Shown in pieces: positions 14,017 to 15,025 of a stretch of DNA of 15,025 nt. The notes beneath the pieces are model-generated. The model saw nothing but the letters and a program-made list of their open reading frames with translations. It did not search any database and was not told where the DNA came from. Position 1 is the stretch's first letter. Each line of letters opens with the position of its first letter. Origin of the DNA: Clostridiaceae bacterium (GTDB lineage Bacteria > Bacillota > Clostridia > Oscillospirales > Butyricicoccaceae); the NCBI GenBank assembly GCA_016293155.1, contig JAEDEU010000034.1, forward strand, positions 1-15,025, in the 5' to 3' direction. The translations under genes and the position numbers were made by a program.

Positions 14017-15025
14017 TTTGTTTCCTCCTGAATCTGAGCGAAAATTTCCGTGACGATTTTGCGCTGAATCCCGCTCATTTCCTCCCCATGCTGCTGAACA
14101 TAAAAGTCTTCAAACAGCTGTGCAGGATCCCTCTGCCGAATTGCCTCTGCGCTGATTTCACCTTCCGAAATGCTCTGTGTCTGCCGGATATCCAGTCGCA
14201 TCAGATTGGGATAAACTGCAGACAGCTTTCGATGCGGCTCGATTTGATGCAGCCCGTCTGTCAGCGTAGCGTGGATATAGTCATCCGCCGGTGCCGCCTG
14301 AACGATTTCCTGCGCGATGAGTGCATCCAGTGTGCCGCAGATTTCACGCATTTCGTGCAGCGGCTGAAGCGGGAGCATCTCAATTTCAATCGAGCCCTTT
14401 TGGGCCATTGTAACCATTGTCACAGATTTTTCGTGTCCCGCCTCGGAAAAGGAATACTTGAGCGGTGAACCCGCATAGCGCACGGTATCTCTGCCCACCG
14501 ACTGCGGGCGATGCAGGTGCCCCAGTGCCACATAGTCAAATGCGTCAAAGCAATCCGCCGGAACATTTTCTTCTCCGCCGACACTGATAATCTCGGAATC
14601 CGAGCGCAAAGCCTCCCTGTCCGGACCGGTGACAAACTGATGCGTCACCAGAACATTGCGCTGATCCGTGTCAATCTGCATCGCCTGTACCGCCGCGCGC
14701 ATGGCATCCGCATAGGTGTGCAGCTCCGACAGTTCCAGTCCGCTGCGCACCTGCGCCGGACGGACAAACGGCAGCAGATAAATGTTTACCGCACCGTATG
14801 CATCCGTCAGCGTCACGCAGTCTGCCTTGCCGTAATACGTACAGGAAAGATAAACGCGGCTGCTCTGCAAAATCCCCTTTGCAAACTCCAAACGCTCCGG
14901 AGAATCGTGATTTCCGCTGATAATCACAACGGGAATGCCCATGCGCACAAACTCGGTCAGAAAGCCGTCAAACTGTGCAACCGCTTCTGCCGAGGGCAGC
15001 GTTTTATCATAGACATCTCCTGCAA
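14013..15025 (-). CDS. sbcD: SbcD, nuclease subunit of SbcCD, N-terminus outside the window
   Basis: Mre11-type manganese-dependent nuclease partner of SbcC. The reading frame continues to the right edge: I read AGDVYDKTLPSAEAVAQFDG and onward before the first internal start-like codon, which matches the SbcD metal site and following helix. The first 60 or so residues are therefore missing from the window. Visible motifs are the end of motif II (GDVYDK), ISGNHDSPERLEFAKG (motif III), VTHQFVTG, DYVALGHLHRPQSV with the metal-binding His pair, and YAGSPLKYSFSE. The C-terminal capping region (PANLMRL-like YPNLMRLDIRQ) ends in FEDFY and a charged tail. It runs into sbcC with a four-base overlap, so the two subunits are made together. 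Confidence 0.96.
   Translation of the reverse strand, partial: AGDVYDKTLPSAEAVAQFDGFLTEFVRMGIPVVIISGNHDSPERLEFAKGILQSSRVYLSCTYYGKADCVTLTDAYGAVNIYLLPFVRPAQVRSGLELSELHTYADAMRAAVQAMQIDTDQRNVLVTHQFVTGPDREALRSDSEIISVGGEENVPADCFDAFDYVALGHLHRPQSVGRDTVRYAGSPLKYSFSEAGHEKSVTMVTMAQKGSIEIEMLPLQPLHEMREICGTLDALIAQEIVQAAPADDYIHATLTDGLHQIEPHRKLSAVYPNLMRLDIRQTQSISEGEISAEAIRQRDPAQLFEDFYVQQHGEEMSGIQRKIVTEIFAQIQEETK

Overview
The window reads as a bacterial chromosome segment from an anaerobic Firmicute of class Clostridia, probably an Oscillospirales-type gut organism (inference). The grounds are the gene content and order, strong GGAGG ribosome sites with some GTG and TTG starts, a fused FolB-FolK protein, a TsaD-like protein beside xseA, and moderately high GC (mid-50s by eye, not counted). 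Every gene I can support lies on the minus strand, so transcription runs from high to low coordinates. I see no mobile element, CRISPR array, tRNA or rRNA.

Upstream block, about 15025 to 7495: sbcD (5' end outside the window), sbcC, folC, an HD-domain hydrolase, folP and a folB-folK fusion. The genes overlap or are separated by 1 to 17 bases, so they are probably co-transcribed. SbcCD is a DNA end-processing nuclease complex; the rest is the lower folate pathway. GTP cyclohydrolase (folE), often found beside such an HD gene, is not here.

A gap of about 100 bases (7389-7494) holds a promoter with a perfect TATAAT box. It starts the second block: nusB, a TsaD/Kae1-like paralog, xseA, xseB, ispA, a roughly 620-base noncoding gene, a small membrane protein gene, dxs and tlyA (3' end outside the window). 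Most junctions are overlaps (TAATG, ATGA, a 32-base dxs/tlyA overlap) or zero-gap.

The highlight is the roughly 720-base stretch between ispA and dxs. It has no convincing long reading frame but contains many small hairpins, including UUCG and GCAA tetraloop stems. It is followed directly by a 191-residue multi-pass membrane protein with a lysine-rich N-terminus. An RNA of this size between ispA and such a gene, ahead of dxs and tlyA, is the signature of the OLE RNA (Ornate Large Extremophilic RNA) and its partner OapA. This ribonucleoprotein localises to the membrane and is linked in alkaliphilic Bacillus to alcohol, cold and magnesium stress. A candidate extended -10 promoter sits in the ispA-OLE gap. 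Two ribosome-site-preceded small reading frames inside the RNA deserve a check. ispA and dxs on either side supply isoprenoid precursors, which tie the RNA to an envelope-related operon.
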